A DNA stretch of 64,000 nucleotides from DASTSN01 sp035549175 (lineage in GTDB: Bacteria > Bacteroidota > Bacteroidia > Chitinophagales > Chitinophagaceae). The notes under the pieces were generated by a model that saw only the letters and a list, made by a program, of their open reading frames with translations, made no database searches and was not told where the DNA came from. How positions within the stretch are numbered: the first letter of the stretch is position 1; each line of letters starts with the position of its first letter. Below, one piece after another: positions 33,917 to 43,211 of this stretch. Position numbers and translations under genes: made by a program. The DNA lies in contig DASZRL010000123.1 of assembly GCA_035549175.1 (NCBI GenBank), positions 1 to 64,000 on the forward strand, written 5' to 3'.

Positions 33917-34097
33917 GCTTTTTGAGATGGTCATAAGTGGACTAAGGTAAACACATTTGGGCGAACATGGTTTACGGCATTCTTAAATAATCGGCAGGAC
34001 GGCTGGTTCCGGCAGGGGGCGGCAAACGGAGCCGGGGCCTGCCGCATCCGGCATTTCCGTCAGCATTTGCTCCTTATCTTTAGCGAAAATATCCTGC

Positions 34098-35459
34098 ATG
34101 CGTTTTTTTTCAGTCCTGGTATCCTTCCTGCTGCTGGGCGGGGTCACTTCCGCCCAGCAGGCGGATTCCCTGATGATCCGGCGGATGGCCGATGAGATCC
34201 TGCTTCATGGCAAGGCATATGATAACCTGCGAGCCCTCACCAAGCAGATCGGCGGGAGGCTGTCAGGTTCCCCGCAAATGGTGTGCGCCGAACAGTGGGG
34301 GCTACAGGTCATGAAGGAAAGCGGCGCGGAGGAGGCCTGGCTCCAGGCCTGCCAGGTCCCCCATTGGGTGCGCGGAGGCCGGGATGCGGCCACGGCCTAT
34401 TACGGAAAATCCGCCAGGCCGCTCGCGGTCCTGGCTCTCGGGAATTCCCGGGGAACGGGTACCCGGCCTGTCCGGGCCCGCGTTATTGAGGTGGATTCAT
34501 TCGAGGATCTCGAACGCAAGCGGGACAGCATCAGGGGAAAGATCGTCTTTTATAATTATCCCTTCAACCCGACCTTCATTTCCACCTTCCAGGCGTACGG
34601 GGACGCGGTCCGGTACCGGGGCCAGGGAGCCAGCCGCGCCGCCAAATACGGCGCGGTCGCCGTAATCATCCGCAGCATGAGCCACAGCGTGGACAACTAC
34701 CCGCATACCGGGGCGATGTATTACGATTCAGCCTATGCGATGATCCCGGCTGCGGCCCTCGGGCTGCGCGACGCCGACTGGCTCAGCCAGCAGCTCCGGC
34801 TCGGCCCGGTGTCTGTCTCCCTCCGGACCAACGGCCATTTCCTGCCCGATACAACCGGTCATAACGTAATCGGGGAACTCAGGGGCAGTGAATTTCCCGA
34901 CCAGTACATCACGGTGGGAGGTCACCTGGATTCCTGGGACCCGGCTGAGGGTGCGCAGGATGACGGAGCGGGCGTGGTCCAGACCCTGGAAGTGCTCAGG
35001 ACCCTGCGGGCCCTGGGCTACCGGCCGCGCCACAGCATCCGGTTTGTCCTGTTTGCCAACGAGGAAAACGGCCTGCGGGGCGGCCTGAAATACGCCCAGG
35101 AAGCCCGCGACCGAAAGGAAAAGCACCTGTTTGCCCTGGAAAGCGATGCGGGCGGGTTTACCCCGCGGGGGTTTGGGTTTGATGCGACGGATTCTCAGAT
35201 GGTCCGGATCCGGACCTGGGGCCCGCTGCTGGCACCATACGGCGGCGGCAACCTCACCCAGGGAGGGGACGGCGCCGATATCGGCCCGCTTCACCGCCTG
35301 GGGGCGGTAACGGCCGGGCTCAACCCGGACTCCCAGCGGTATTTCGATTATCATCACGCGGCCAGTGACGTACTGGAGAACGTAAACAAGCGGGAACTGG
35401 AACTCGGAGCTATCAATATGGCGGCTCTGATCTACCTGGTAGATAAATACGGGTTATAG
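34098..35459 (+). CDS. M28-family zinc aminopeptidase
   Basis: The 453-residue protein has a signal peptide (MRFFSVLVSFLLLGGVTSA) and a PA-domain-like insert (about residues 120-250). The M28 catalytic domain has zinc ligands in VGGHLDSWD (His276), AQDDGAG (Asp288), NEENG, ESDAGG and DYHHAASD. It is secreted or periplasmic and removes N-terminal residues or dipeptides. A TATCTTTA element, one base off the -7 consensus, lies about 16 nt before the start. It is convergent with argH. Confidence 0.92.
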   Translation: MRFFSVLVSFLLLGGVTSAQQADSLMIRRMADEILLHGKAYDNLRALTKQIGGRLSGSPQMVCAEQWGLQVMKESGAEEAWLQACQVPHWVRGGRDAATAYYGKSARPLAVLALGNSRGTGTRPVRARVIEVDSFEDLERKRDSIRGKIVFYNYPFNPTFISTFQAYGDAVRYRGQGASRAAKYGAVAVIIRSMSHSVDNYPHTGAMYYDSAYAMIPAAALGLRDADWLSQQLRLGPVSVSLRTNGHFLPDTTGHNVIGELRGSEFPDQYITVGGHLDSWDPAEGAQDDGAGVVQTLEVLRTLRALGYRPRHSIRFVLFANEENGLRGGLKYAQEARDRKEKHLFALESDAGGFTPRGFGFDATDSQMVRIRTWGPLLAPYGGGNLTQGGDGADIGPLHRLGAVTAGLNPDSQRYFDYHHAASDVLENVNKRELELGAINMAALIYLVDKYGL

Positions 35460-35484
35460 GGGCCGGTGGGTATTCTGGAAGGTT

Positions 35485-36819
35485 TCAGGGTTTCAGCAGG
35501 GCCTGTTCGGCGGCATGTACCCGGGCAAAGGGAAACTGGTCCAGGACCTTGTAAAACTGCTCCCGGATCGCTCCGGTACAAAGATTCCCGATGCTTCCTT
35601 CGTGGGTATGATGCAGTTCCGTGCTGTAGGTAAAGGTGCCGTTTTCGATATCCTGCCCGATCTGGCGGTAGGCGTCCCGGAATGGCATTCCCCCATTGAC
35701 CAGTCTGTTCACTTCCTCCACGCTGAACAGGTACCGGTATTTTTCATCACGGAGTATATCCTTTCTGATCTCGACGCGCGACAACATCAGCCCGGCCATT
35801 TCCAGGCAGCTGGTCAGGGTCTGGAAGGCGGGGAAGAGGTGTTCCTTCAGCAGCTGCAGGTCCCGGTGATACCCGGAAGGCAGGTTGGTGGTCATCAAAA
35901 GGATTTCATTGGGCAGGGCCTTGATCCGGTTGCAATAGCTGCGTATCAGTTCAAAAACATCCGGGTTCTTTTTGTGCGGCATGATACTGCTGCCGGTGGT
36001 CAGCTCCTCGGGGAAACTGATAAACCCGAAATTCTGATTCAGGTACAGGCAGGCGTCCATGCTAAGGCGACTGAGGGTGTCGGCTACATTGGCCAGCGCC
36101 TGGGCCACGATCCGTTCGGCCTTGCCCCTTCCCATCTGGGCATACACGACATTGTAGTTAAGGTCCCCGAATCCCAGCAGGCGGGTTGTCAGCGTGCGGT
36201 CAATCGGGAAGGAAGAACCATATCCCGCCGCCGAACCCAGGGGATTCTTGTTGACGACGGTATAGGCTGCCTGCAGGGTGACCAGGTCATCGGCGAGGCT
36301 CTCCGCATAGGCTCCGAACCAGAGCCCGAAGGAGGAAGGCATGGCCAGTTGCAGGTGCGTGTATCCCGGCAGCAGGTATTCCTTGTACTTTTCACTCTGG
36401 TCCTGGAGCAACGAAAAAAAAGCCTGCAGGGTACCGACCAGCTTTTCGAGCTCGCTGCGCAGGTACAGCTTGATGTCGACAAGTACCTGGTCATTGCGGC
36501 TGCGGGCACTGTGGATTTTTTTGCCGGCATCGCCCAGGCGGCGCGTCAGCAGCAGTTCAATCTGGGAATGCACATCCTCCACCTGGTCCTCGATGTGGAA
36601 ATCGCCCTGCCCGATCTGGTGGTAAATCTGCTGTAATTCCCGGGCCAGCATGTCCCTCTCTCCGGCCTGCAGCAGGCCGACCGAAGCCAGCATGGTCACA
36701 TGCGCCAGGCTGCCCAGCACATCGAAGGGAGCCAGCATGCGGTCGAATTCCCGGTCCCGGCCGACCGTAAAAGCCTCCACTTCGCGGGAAGGGACCGTAT
36801 TTTTTTGCCAGAGTTTCAT
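35485..36819 (-). CDS. argH: Argininosuccinate lyase
   Basis: The 444-residue protein has the fumarase-superfamily signature GSSIMPHKKNPD (about residues 270-281) and the start LWQKN, somewhat different from the usual KLWGGRF form but common in Bacteroidota. It splits argininosuccinate into arginine and fumarate, the last step of arginine synthesis. It is the last gene of the eight-gene minus-strand operon, 58 nt after argE. No clear terminator follows before the convergent M28 gene. Confidence 0.95.
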   Translation of the reverse strand: MKLWQKNTVPSREVEAFTVGRDREFDRMLAPFDVLGSLAHVTMLASVGLLQAGERDMLARELQQIYHQIGQGDFHIEDQVEDVHSQIELLLTRRLGDAGKKIHSARSRNDQVLVDIKLYLRSELEKLVGTLQAFFSLLQDQSEKYKEYLLPGYTHLQLAMPSSFGLWFGAYAESLADDLVTLQAAYTVVNKNPLGSAAGYGSSFPIDRTLTTRLLGFGDLNYNVVYAQMGRGKAERIVAQALANVADTLSRLSMDACLYLNQNFGFISFPEELTTGSSIMPHKKNPDVFELIRSYCNRIKALPNEILLMTTNLPSGYHRDLQLLKEHLFPAFQTLTSCLEMAGLMLSRVEIRKDILRDEKYRYLFSVEEVNRLVNGGMPFRDAYRQIGQDIENGTFTYSTELHHTHEGSIGNLCTGAIREQFYKVLDQFPFARVHAAEQALLKP

Positions 36820-36877
36820 GCTTCAGTTTTTTATGGGTTCCTGGGTGGCTGCCCCGCGTCCGCCATGCGGCTGCAGG

Positions 36878-37951
36878 CTACACCAGCTGGTCCAGCATCC
36901 GGATATACAGATCGATTCCCTCCCGGATCTCATCCAGGAAAATAAATTCGTCGGCCGTATGGCTGCGGGCACTGTCTCCCGGCCCCATTTTCAGGGTGGG
37001 AAAATTCATCAGGGCCTTGTCCGAGGTGGTCGGCGAACCATAGTAGGTCCTTCCCAGGCGGATCCCGGCCTGGACCAGGGGGTGGTCCAGGGCGATGGAC
37101 GAAGAGCGCAGGCGGGTGCTGCGCGGCTGAATCTCACTCTTCAGGTTCCTGCGGATGCAGTCCAAGATTTCCTCAAAAGTGTACAGCTCGTTGACCCGGG
37201 TGTCGACCACAAACCGGCACTGGGCAGGTACCACGTTGTGGGCCTTGTTGTCGGTTTCGATCACCGTTACGCTCATTTTTATGGGACCCAGCAGGTCCGA
37301 CACCCGGTCAAACTGCCAGGAGCGGATCCACTGGATATCCTCCACGGCCTTGTACAGGGCATTCTCCCCCTCCTCGCGCGCCGCATGTCCTGCCTTGCCA
37401 TGGGCAATGCAGTCCAGCACCAGCAACCCCTTTTCGGCAACCGCCATCTGCATCTGGGTAGGTTCTCCGACAATCCCGAAATCGATGCGGTCCATACGGG
37501 GCAGGAGTGCCTCGATCCCATTGTGACCGGAAATTTCCTCCTCGGCACTGGCCGCGAAGACCAGGTTGTAGTGTAACCCGGGACGGTCATAGTACCACAG
37601 GAACGTGGCCATCAGCGCAACCAGGGGCCCTCCCGCATCGTTGCTGCCCAGTCCGTAAAGCCTGCCGTCCCGCACGGTCGGGGTAAACGGATCCAGGGTG
37701 TATCCCCTGTTGGGTTTTACCGTGTCGTGGTGGGAATTCAGCAGGATGGTGGGTTTTCCTTCCTCAAAATATTTATTACGGGCCCAGACGTTATTGAGGT
37801 GCACCTTGGTCCGGACGCCGCGGGATTCCAGAAACTGCTCGATCAGGTCGGCTGTATTTTCCTCCTCCTTGCTGAACGAAGGCGTAGCAATCAGTTTTTT
37901 GAGCAGACCGATTGCCTCTTCCTGGATGGTATGGAGTTTCTCATTCGTCAT
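36878..37951 (-). CDS. argE: M20 deacylase ArgE-like (acetyl- or succinyl-citrulline/ornithine deacylase)
   Basis: The 357-residue M20 peptidase-family protein has metal ligands in LNSHHDTVKP, GLGSNDAGG and the catalytic pair in SAEEEISG, plus the dimerisation domain. In pathways with an acyl-ornithine carbamoyltransferase this enzyme removes the acyl group from acyl-citrulline. The carbamoyltransferase here looks succinyl-specific, so the natural substrate may be N-succinylcitrulline (inference). It overlaps the end of argB by 11 bp. The longer frame to 38053 lies inside argB and was rejected in favour of MTNEKL. Confidence 0.9.
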   Translation of the reverse strand: MTNEKLHTIQEEAIGLLKKLIATPSFSKEEENTADLIEQFLESRGVRTKVHLNNVWARNKYFEEGKPTILLNSHHDTVKPNRGYTLDPFTPTVRDGRLYGLGSNDAGGPLVALMATFLWYYDRPGLHYNLVFAASAEEEISGHNGIEALLPRMDRIDFGIVGEPTQMQMAVAEKGLLVLDCIAHGKAGHAAREEGENALYKAVEDIQWIRSWQFDRVSDLLGPIKMSVTVIETDNKAHNVVPAQCRFVVDTRVNELYTFEEILDCIRRNLKSEIQPRSTRLRSSSIALDHPLVQAGIRLGRTYYGSPTTSDKALMNFPTLKMGPGDSARSHTADEFIFLDEIREGIDLYIRMLDQLV

Positions 37952-38756
37952 TGGTGATCGTTGTTCCGGCCCGGCCGGCTGCCAGCCCGGGCAGCTGTTC
38001 GGCCTTCCCGATGATAACGCGGGAGACGCCGCGGTCCAGCGCGGCAAAGGCATTATCCAGCTTGGGTATCATACCCGCAAAAATCGTCTCCTTTTCCTTC
38101 AGTTGGCGGTACCGTTCCCGGTTGAGGGTAGGGATCACCGTGCTGTCATCTTCCGCGTTGAGCAGGACACCGCTTTTTTCGAAGCAGTAGATGAGCCGTA
38201 CGTCAAACTGGTTGCTGAGGCTGGTGGCCACCTCCTGGGCAATGGTGTCGGCATTTGTATTGAGCAGCTGCCCCTGCTGGTCATGGGTGATGGGGGCCAG
38301 TACCAGGGTAATATTTTTCTGCAGCAGGGTCGTCAGCAGGTCTGTATTCACCGCATCGATATCGCCGACATAGCCGTAATCCAGGACGGGATGCCTGCGT
38401 TTATGTGCCAGGATGGCGTCGCCGTCTGCCCCGCAAAGTCCCAGGGCGTTACAGCCCTGTGCCTGCAGCTGGGCCACGATGGTCTTGTTTATATACCCGG
38501 CATACACCATGGTAACAATGCGCAGGGTTTCGGCATCCGTAATCCGGCGGCCGTCGAGGATCTTCTGTTCAATGCCCAGTTTTTCAGCCAGCCGCGTGGC
38601 CAGTTTTCCCCCGCCGTGGATCAGGATCTTGCGGCCCAGGCCGGGATCCGAACCGGGGGGGGCCAGTTCGGCAAATGCACGAAGAAAGGATGCCAGTTTT
38701 TCTTCCTGGTCAATGATATTGCCGCCTATCTTCACGATGTATAAGGGTTCCTTCAT
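37941..38756 (-). CDS. argB: Acylglutamate kinase
   Basis: The 271-residue amino-acid kinase begins YIVKIGGNIID (catalytic Lys at about residue 8). It has the nucleotide-binding loop ILIHGGGKLA and the LTDVDAV-like position replaced by KSGVLLNAEDDST, as in Bacteroidota enzymes. It phosphorylates N-acetylglutamate, or N-succinylglutamate if the operon is a succinyl pathway. The start at 38756 follows the carbamoyltransferase stop by 10 nt. Confidence 0.93.
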   Translation of the reverse strand: MKEPLYIVKIGGNIIDQEEKLASFLRAFAELAPPGSDPGLGRKILIHGGGKLATRLAEKLGIEQKILDGRRITDAETLRIVTMVYAGYINKTIVAQLQAQGCNALGLCGADGDAILAHKRRHPVLDYGYVGDIDAVNTDLLTTLLQKNITLVLAPITHDQQGQLLNTNADTIAQEVATSLSNQFDVRLIYCFEKSGVLLNAEDDSTVIPTLNRERYRQLKEKETIFAGMIPKLDNAFAALDRGVSRVIIGKAEQLPGLAAGRAGTTITNDE

Positions 38757-38766
38757 ATGCTTCTTT

Positions 38767-39747
38767 TCAGGACGCCCGCCGGGTTCCGGCTTCCAGGATT
38801 TCACTGAGTACGGCCTGGGCCGCCCAGACCCGGTTCCCGGCTTCCCGCGTTACCAGGCTGTTGGGCCCGTCCAGCACCTCATCACTCAGTTCGACATTGC
38901 GCCGGACCGGCAGGCAGTGCATGACCTTGGCATCACGGGTCCTGCGCAGCTTCTCGCTGGTCAGCATCCAGCCGGGGTCGTAACAATAGATCTTCCCGTA
39001 ATCCTGGTAGGTGCTCCAGTTCTTTACGTACACAAAATCGGCCCCTTCCAGGGCCTCGTCCTGGCTGGTTGTGATCCGCGCGCCCTGTGTAAATTCCCCG
39101 GCAAGTTCGTAATCCTCGGGGTGGGTTATGACAAAATCAGCCTGGCCCCAGGCATTCACCCACTGGGCAAAGCTGTTGGCCACGCACTGGGGCAGGGGTT
39201 TTACATGGGGAGCCCAGGTCAGCACGATCTTGGGTTTTCTTCCCGCCATGCCGCTGGCCTGCATGGCCTCCCGGATGGTTATGATATCCGTCAGGCTTTG
39301 CAGGGGATGCAGCGTCGCGCTTTCCAGGCTGACTACGGGGATGCCGGCATACTTGATAAACTGCCGGATATACAATTCACTATAGTCGTCCTCCCGGTTC
39401 TTGAGGGACGGGAAGGTCCGGATGGCGAGAATGTCGAAATATTTCCCAAATATCGGCGCGGCATCCTTGACATGCTCGACCGTGTTGCCGCTCATGATGG
39501 CTTCTTCCTCAAATTCCAGCGCCCAGCCTTCACTGCCGACATTGAAAACAATGGCTTCCATGCCCAGGTTCGAGGCGGCAATCTGGGTGCTGAGACGGGT
39601 TCGCATGCTGGGATTGAGGAACAGGCAGCCGATCCGCCTGCCGGAACCCAGTGATTTGTCTTTTAGAGGATGGCGCTTGTAATCCAGGGCTTTATCCACC
39701 AGCAGATCGATGGCCGGGGCATCCTGGACGGAAATAAAATTTCTCAT
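38767..39747 (-). CDS. argF': N-acyl-L-ornithine carbamoyltransferase, predicted succinyl-specific
   Basis: The 326-residue protein has the carbamoyl-phosphate motif NPSMRTRLSTQ (about residues 45-55), the HPLQSLTD motif and the HCLPVRRN motif shared by acetyl- and succinyl-ornithine enzymes. The loop residue that separates the two is Glu in the Xanthomonas acetyl enzyme (GDTEEH) and Pro in the Bacteroides succinyl enzyme (GDKPEH). Here it is Val90 (GNTVEH). From memory of published swap experiments, Glu to Val gives succinyl specificity, so this is predicted to carbamoylate N-succinylornithine. It overlaps the aminotransferase gene by 4 bp. Confidence 0.9.
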   Translation of the reverse strand: MRNFISVQDAPAIDLLVDKALDYKRHPLKDKSLGSGRRIGCLFLNPSMRTRLSTQIAASNLGMEAIVFNVGSEGWALEFEEEAIMSGNTVEHVKDAAPIFGKYFDILAIRTFPSLKNREDDYSELYIRQFIKYAGIPVVSLESATLHPLQSLTDIITIREAMQASGMAGRKPKIVLTWAPHVKPLPQCVANSFAQWVNAWGQADFVITHPEDYELAGEFTQGARITTSQDEALEGADFVYVKNWSTYQDYGKIYCYDPGWMLTSEKLRRTRDAKVMHCLPVRRNVELSDEVLDGPNSLVTREAGNRVWAAQAVLSEILEAGTRRAS

Positions 39748-40910
39748 TCGTTGACCAGCGTATTTGAAGGTGAGGCGGTGGCGTAGATTTCTTCCCGGAT
39801 TGCTTCAATAAACTGCTCGGCATCACGCTTTTTCAGCGCCAGGGAAGGCAGCAGGCGTATCACGTTGGGCTTGGCTTCCCCGGTAAATATCTTGTGCTTC
39901 CACAGCAGGTTCTTACGTAAATCCCTGTGGTCCTCCGGCACATCGAAGCCGATCATTAGGCCGCGGCCGCGGACATTCTTCAGTTCCGGGATAGCCGCCA
40001 GTTCATCCCGCAGGTATTTGCCTACCATGACGGCATTACCCATCAGTTTTTCGGCTTCAATGGTTTCCAGTACGGCCAGGGCCGCGGCACAGGCCAGGTG
40101 ATTACCCCCGAAGGTGGTACCCAGGATGTAGTGCCTGGGTTTGATGCGCGGGTTCACGATCATGCCGGCCACCGGAAAACCGTTCCCCATTCCCTTTGCC
40201 ATCGTGTAGATGTCGGCGTTCACTCCGGCAAAATCATGACTGAAAAACTTCCCGCTCCGGCCGTATCCGCACTGGACGCTGTCGGCTATGTACACCGCAC
40301 CGTGTTCATCGCAAAGGGTCCTGATCTGCCGAAGGAAGTCTTCCTCCGCCAGGTGAATACCCCCGACTCCCTGTATCCCTTCAATGATCACCGCGGCTAT
40401 GTCACGGCCCTGGCTGGCGAAACAGGCAGCCAGGGCGTCCTCATCGTTGAAAGGCAGGAAAATCACGTTTTCCGTCTCGTTTACGGGAGCCACGAGGTTT
40501 TTATTGTCGGTAGCGGCCACCGCCAGGGAGGTTCGCCCGTGGAAGGAACGGCTGAAAGCGATGATCTTTTTGCGGCCCGTATGAAAGGAAGCCAGCTTGA
40601 GGGCATTCTCATTGGCTTCCGCTCCGCTGTTGCAAAGGAACAACTGGAAGTCCTCCTTGCCGGACACCTTGCCCAGTTTGTCGGCCAGTTCGGCCTGCAG
40701 GGGGATCCGCACGGAATTGGAATAGAACGCTATCCGGTGCAACTGTTCCTCAATGCGCTGAACCCAGTGGGGGTGGGTGTGGCCGATACTGATCACGGCA
40801 TGGCCCCCGTAGAGATCGAGGTACTGCTCGCCTTGGTCGTCCCAGACATAGGAACCCTTGGCTTTGACAATGGTAATGTCATTAATCGGGTAAACATCAA
40901 ATAAGTTCAT
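39744..40910 (-). CDS. argD: Acylornithine aminotransferase (class III PLP enzyme)
   Basis: The 388-residue protein is a class III aminotransferase with the PLP-lysine region TMAKGMGNGFPVAGMI, the substrate region LFLCNSGAEANENALKLA, and the TTFGGNHLA motif. It makes N-acyl-ornithine from the semialdehyde made by ArgC. Its stop overlaps the carbamoyltransferase start by 4 bp. There is a 93-bp gap to argC upstream. Confidence 0.94.
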   Translation of the reverse strand: MNLFDVYPINDITIVKAKGSYVWDDQGEQYLDLYGGHAVISIGHTHPHWVQRIEEQLHRIAFYSNSVRIPLQAELADKLGKVSGKEDFQLFLCNSGAEANENALKLASFHTGRKKIIAFSRSFHGRTSLAVAATDNKNLVAPVNETENVIFLPFNDEDALAACFASQGRDIAAVIIEGIQGVGGIHLAEEDFLRQIRTLCDEHGAVYIADSVQCGYGRSGKFFSHDFAGVNADIYTMAKGMGNGFPVAGMIVNPRIKPRHYILGTTFGGNHLACAAALAVLETIEAEKLMGNAVMVGKYLRDELAAIPELKNVRGRGLMIGFDVPEDHRDLRKNLLWKHKIFTGEAKPNVIRLLPSLALKKRDAEQFIEAIREEIYATASPSNTLVNE

Positions 40911-41003
40911 GATAACCTCCGCCTGCCCCCATTACCGGGGGCCTTTTTCTCAATAGTTACAAAATAGCCGGATCGCTCCGGTTTATGTCTGGGCCCGGCA
41001 GGC

Positions 41004-42005
41004 TCAGAAGCCTGTGGCCTTCAGTTTCAGTCCCATGCATTCATCCAGGCCGAACATCAGGTTCATATTCTGGACGGCCTGCCCGCTGGCTCCTTTCAGG
41101 AGATTATCAAGGGCGGAATGGACGACCAGTTTACTGCCCACCTTTTCCAGCTGAATCACGCACTTGTTGGTATTTACCACCTGTTTCAGGAAAATCGCTT
41201 CCTGGCTCAGGTGGGTAAAAGGATGTCCCTGGTAATAGTCCTGGAATAGCTCCACCAGGCGGGAAAGCGGCCATTCGCAATCCAGCTGTGAGCTGACAAA
41301 AATACCCCGGGTAAAATCGCCGCGCCAGGGCACAAAATTGAGTTCAATCGTCCCGGCTGGCTGCAGGGCCGCGAGGGTCTGACCGATCTCACCGAGGTGC
41401 TGATGGGTCAGGGTTTTGTAGGCCTGGATATTATTGGCCCGCCAGCTGAAATGGGAGGTCGCCGACATGCTCTGGCCGGCCCCCGTAGACCCGGTTATTC
41501 CGGTGGTATAAACGCTTCCCAGCAGGCCTTCCTGGGCCAGGGGCAGCAGGCCCAGCTGAATGGTGGTTGCAAAACAACCGGGGTTAGCCACATGAGCGGC
41601 CAGGCGGATGGCGTCCCGGTCCAGTTCCGGCAGGCCGTACACCACGTCCTTGCCCTGCAGGGTCGGCCGTTTCCCGTCCACGCGAAGCCGGAAATCATTG
41701 GCCAGGTCTATGACGCGGATGTGATCCGGCACCGGGTTGGCCGCCAGGAATTTCCGGGACTCCCCGTGTCCCAGGCACAGGTAGAGGACATCGATGTCGC
41801 CGGCTGCCAGCCGGGAAAGATCGTCCGTGAACTGCAGGCTGGTTTCCCCCAGCAGGTCGTGATGGATGCCCGCTACCGGCTTTCCGGCGTTGCTGCGGCT
41901 ATGGATGAAGGCAATCTCGGTGGCAGAATGATTCAGCAGCAGCCGGATCAGCTCGCCCCCGGTATAGCCGGCGCCCCCGATGATGCCTGCCTTAATTCGT
42001 TTCAT
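41004..42005 (-). CDS. argC: N-acyl-gamma-glutamyl-phosphate reductase
   Basis: The 333-residue protein has the NADP motif GGAGYTGGELIRLL near the start and the active-site Cys in HVANPGCFATTIQLGLLPL. Length and order fit ArgC. It reduces acylglutamyl phosphate to the semialdehyde. Its start (MKRIKAGIIGG) overlaps the end of argG by 14 bp, so the two are translationally coupled. The longer frame to 42080 was rejected. Confidence 0.95.
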   Translation of the reverse strand: MKRIKAGIIGGAGYTGGELIRLLLNHSATEIAFIHSRSNAGKPVAGIHHDLLGETSLQFTDDLSRLAAGDIDVLYLCLGHGESRKFLAANPVPDHIRVIDLANDFRLRVDGKRPTLQGKDVVYGLPELDRDAIRLAAHVANPGCFATTIQLGLLPLAQEGLLGSVYTTGITGSTGAGQSMSATSHFSWRANNIQAYKTLTHQHLGEIGQTLAALQPAGTIELNFVPWRGDFTRGIFVSSQLDCEWPLSRLVELFQDYYQGHPFTHLSQEAIFLKQVVNTNKCVIQLEKVGSKLVVHSALDNLLKGASGQAVQNMNLMFGLDECMGLKLKATGF

Positions 42006-43197
42006 GCGCCTGCTTTTGGACCTGATAAAAGATCGAGGTCTGGTTACCGAAAATTTTGGAAAAGCCCCGAACATCCTCACCCGTGAAGCCGGTGTTCATT
42101 TCACCGTACTTACCGAAGCGGCTGTTCATGAGGTCGAACTCCGATTCGATGCCCGTGACCTGGAAATGGCGGGGCATCAGCGTAACAAATACGTCCCCGG
42201 TAACCTGCTGCTGACTGTCCTTCAGGAAGGCCTCGATGTTTCGCATGACGGGATCGAGGATCTGGCCCTCATGAAGCCAGTTGCCGTAAAACTGAGCCAG
42301 CTGGTCCTTCCAGTTCAGCTGCCATTTGGTGAGAACGTGTTTTTCCAGGGCGTGATGGGCTTTCAGGATGACCATGGGGGCCGCCGCCTCGAACCCGACC
42401 CGCCCTTTGATACCGATGATGGTATCTCCCACGTGAATGTCCCGGCCAATCCCGTAGGGCCCAGCGATCGTTTGCAGGTGCCGGATGGCGTCGGAGGGAT
42501 GGTCAAAGGCCTGTCCGTTCACCCGGCTGAGCTCTCCCTGCCGGAAATGCAGGGTCACCTCTTCCGTGCCGGACTTGGTGATCTGGGTGGGCCACGCTGA
42601 CTCCGGCAGCATGCCGCGGGAGGAAAGGGTTTCCCGGCCGCCCACGCTGGTTCCCCAGAGTCCCTTATTGATGGAGTAAACGGCTTTTTCGAAGTTCATC
42701 GCGACGCCCTTGCCTTTCAGGTAAGCCACCTCCTCCTCCCGGCTGAGTTTCAGATCGCGGATGGGGGTGATGATTTCGGTGCCGGGTATCATGATATGGA
42801 AAATCATGTCAAAGCGTACCTGGTCGTTGCCGGCGCCGGTGCTGCCGTGGGCCACGGCATCGGCCTGGAGTTTCCGGGCATGTTCGGCGATATGGAGGGC
42901 CTGGCTAAGCCGTTCTGCGCTGACGCTCAGGGGGTACGTATTGTTCTTCAGTACGTTTCCGTAAATCAGGAACCGGATAATCCGGTCATAATAGTCCTTA
43001 ACGGCATGGACGGTAGTGTGGGATGCCACCCCCAGTTTGCGGGCATGTTCCCCGATGTGCTGGAGTTCAGCTTCGGAAAAGCCGCCTGTGTCGACCAGGA
43101 TACTGTGCACTTCATAACCCTTTTCCTCACTCAGGTACTTGGCACAATACGACGTATCCAAGCCGCCGCTGAAGCCTAGCACTACTTTTTTAGCCAT
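41992..43197 (-). CDS. argG: Argininosuccinate synthase
   Basis: The 401-residue protein starts KKVVLGFSGGLDTSYCAKYL, the PP-loop ATP site of argininosuccinate synthases, and has the citrulline/aspartate region HGSTGAGNDQVRFD. It joins citrulline and aspartate. In this operon it is the second gene, 14 nt after the GNAT gene. Confidence 0.96.
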   Translation of the reverse strand: MAKKVVLGFSGGLDTSYCAKYLSEEKGYEVHSILVDTGGFSEAELQHIGEHARKLGVASHTTVHAVKDYYDRIIRFLIYGNVLKNNTYPLSVSAERLSQALHIAEHARKLQADAVAHGSTGAGNDQVRFDMIFHIMIPGTEIITPIRDLKLSREEEVAYLKGKGVAMNFEKAVYSINKGLWGTSVGGRETLSSRGMLPESAWPTQITKSGTEEVTLHFRQGELSRVNGQAFDHPSDAIRHLQTIAGPYGIGRDIHVGDTIIGIKGRVGFEAAAPMVILKAHHALEKHVLTKWQLNWKDQLAQFYGNWLHEGQILDPVMRNIEAFLKDSQQQVTGDVFVTLMPRHFQVTGIESEFDLMNSRFGKYGEMNTGFTGEDVRGFSKIFGNQTSIFYQVQKQAHETN

Positions 43198-43211
43198 CTC
43201 GTTGGAATTAT

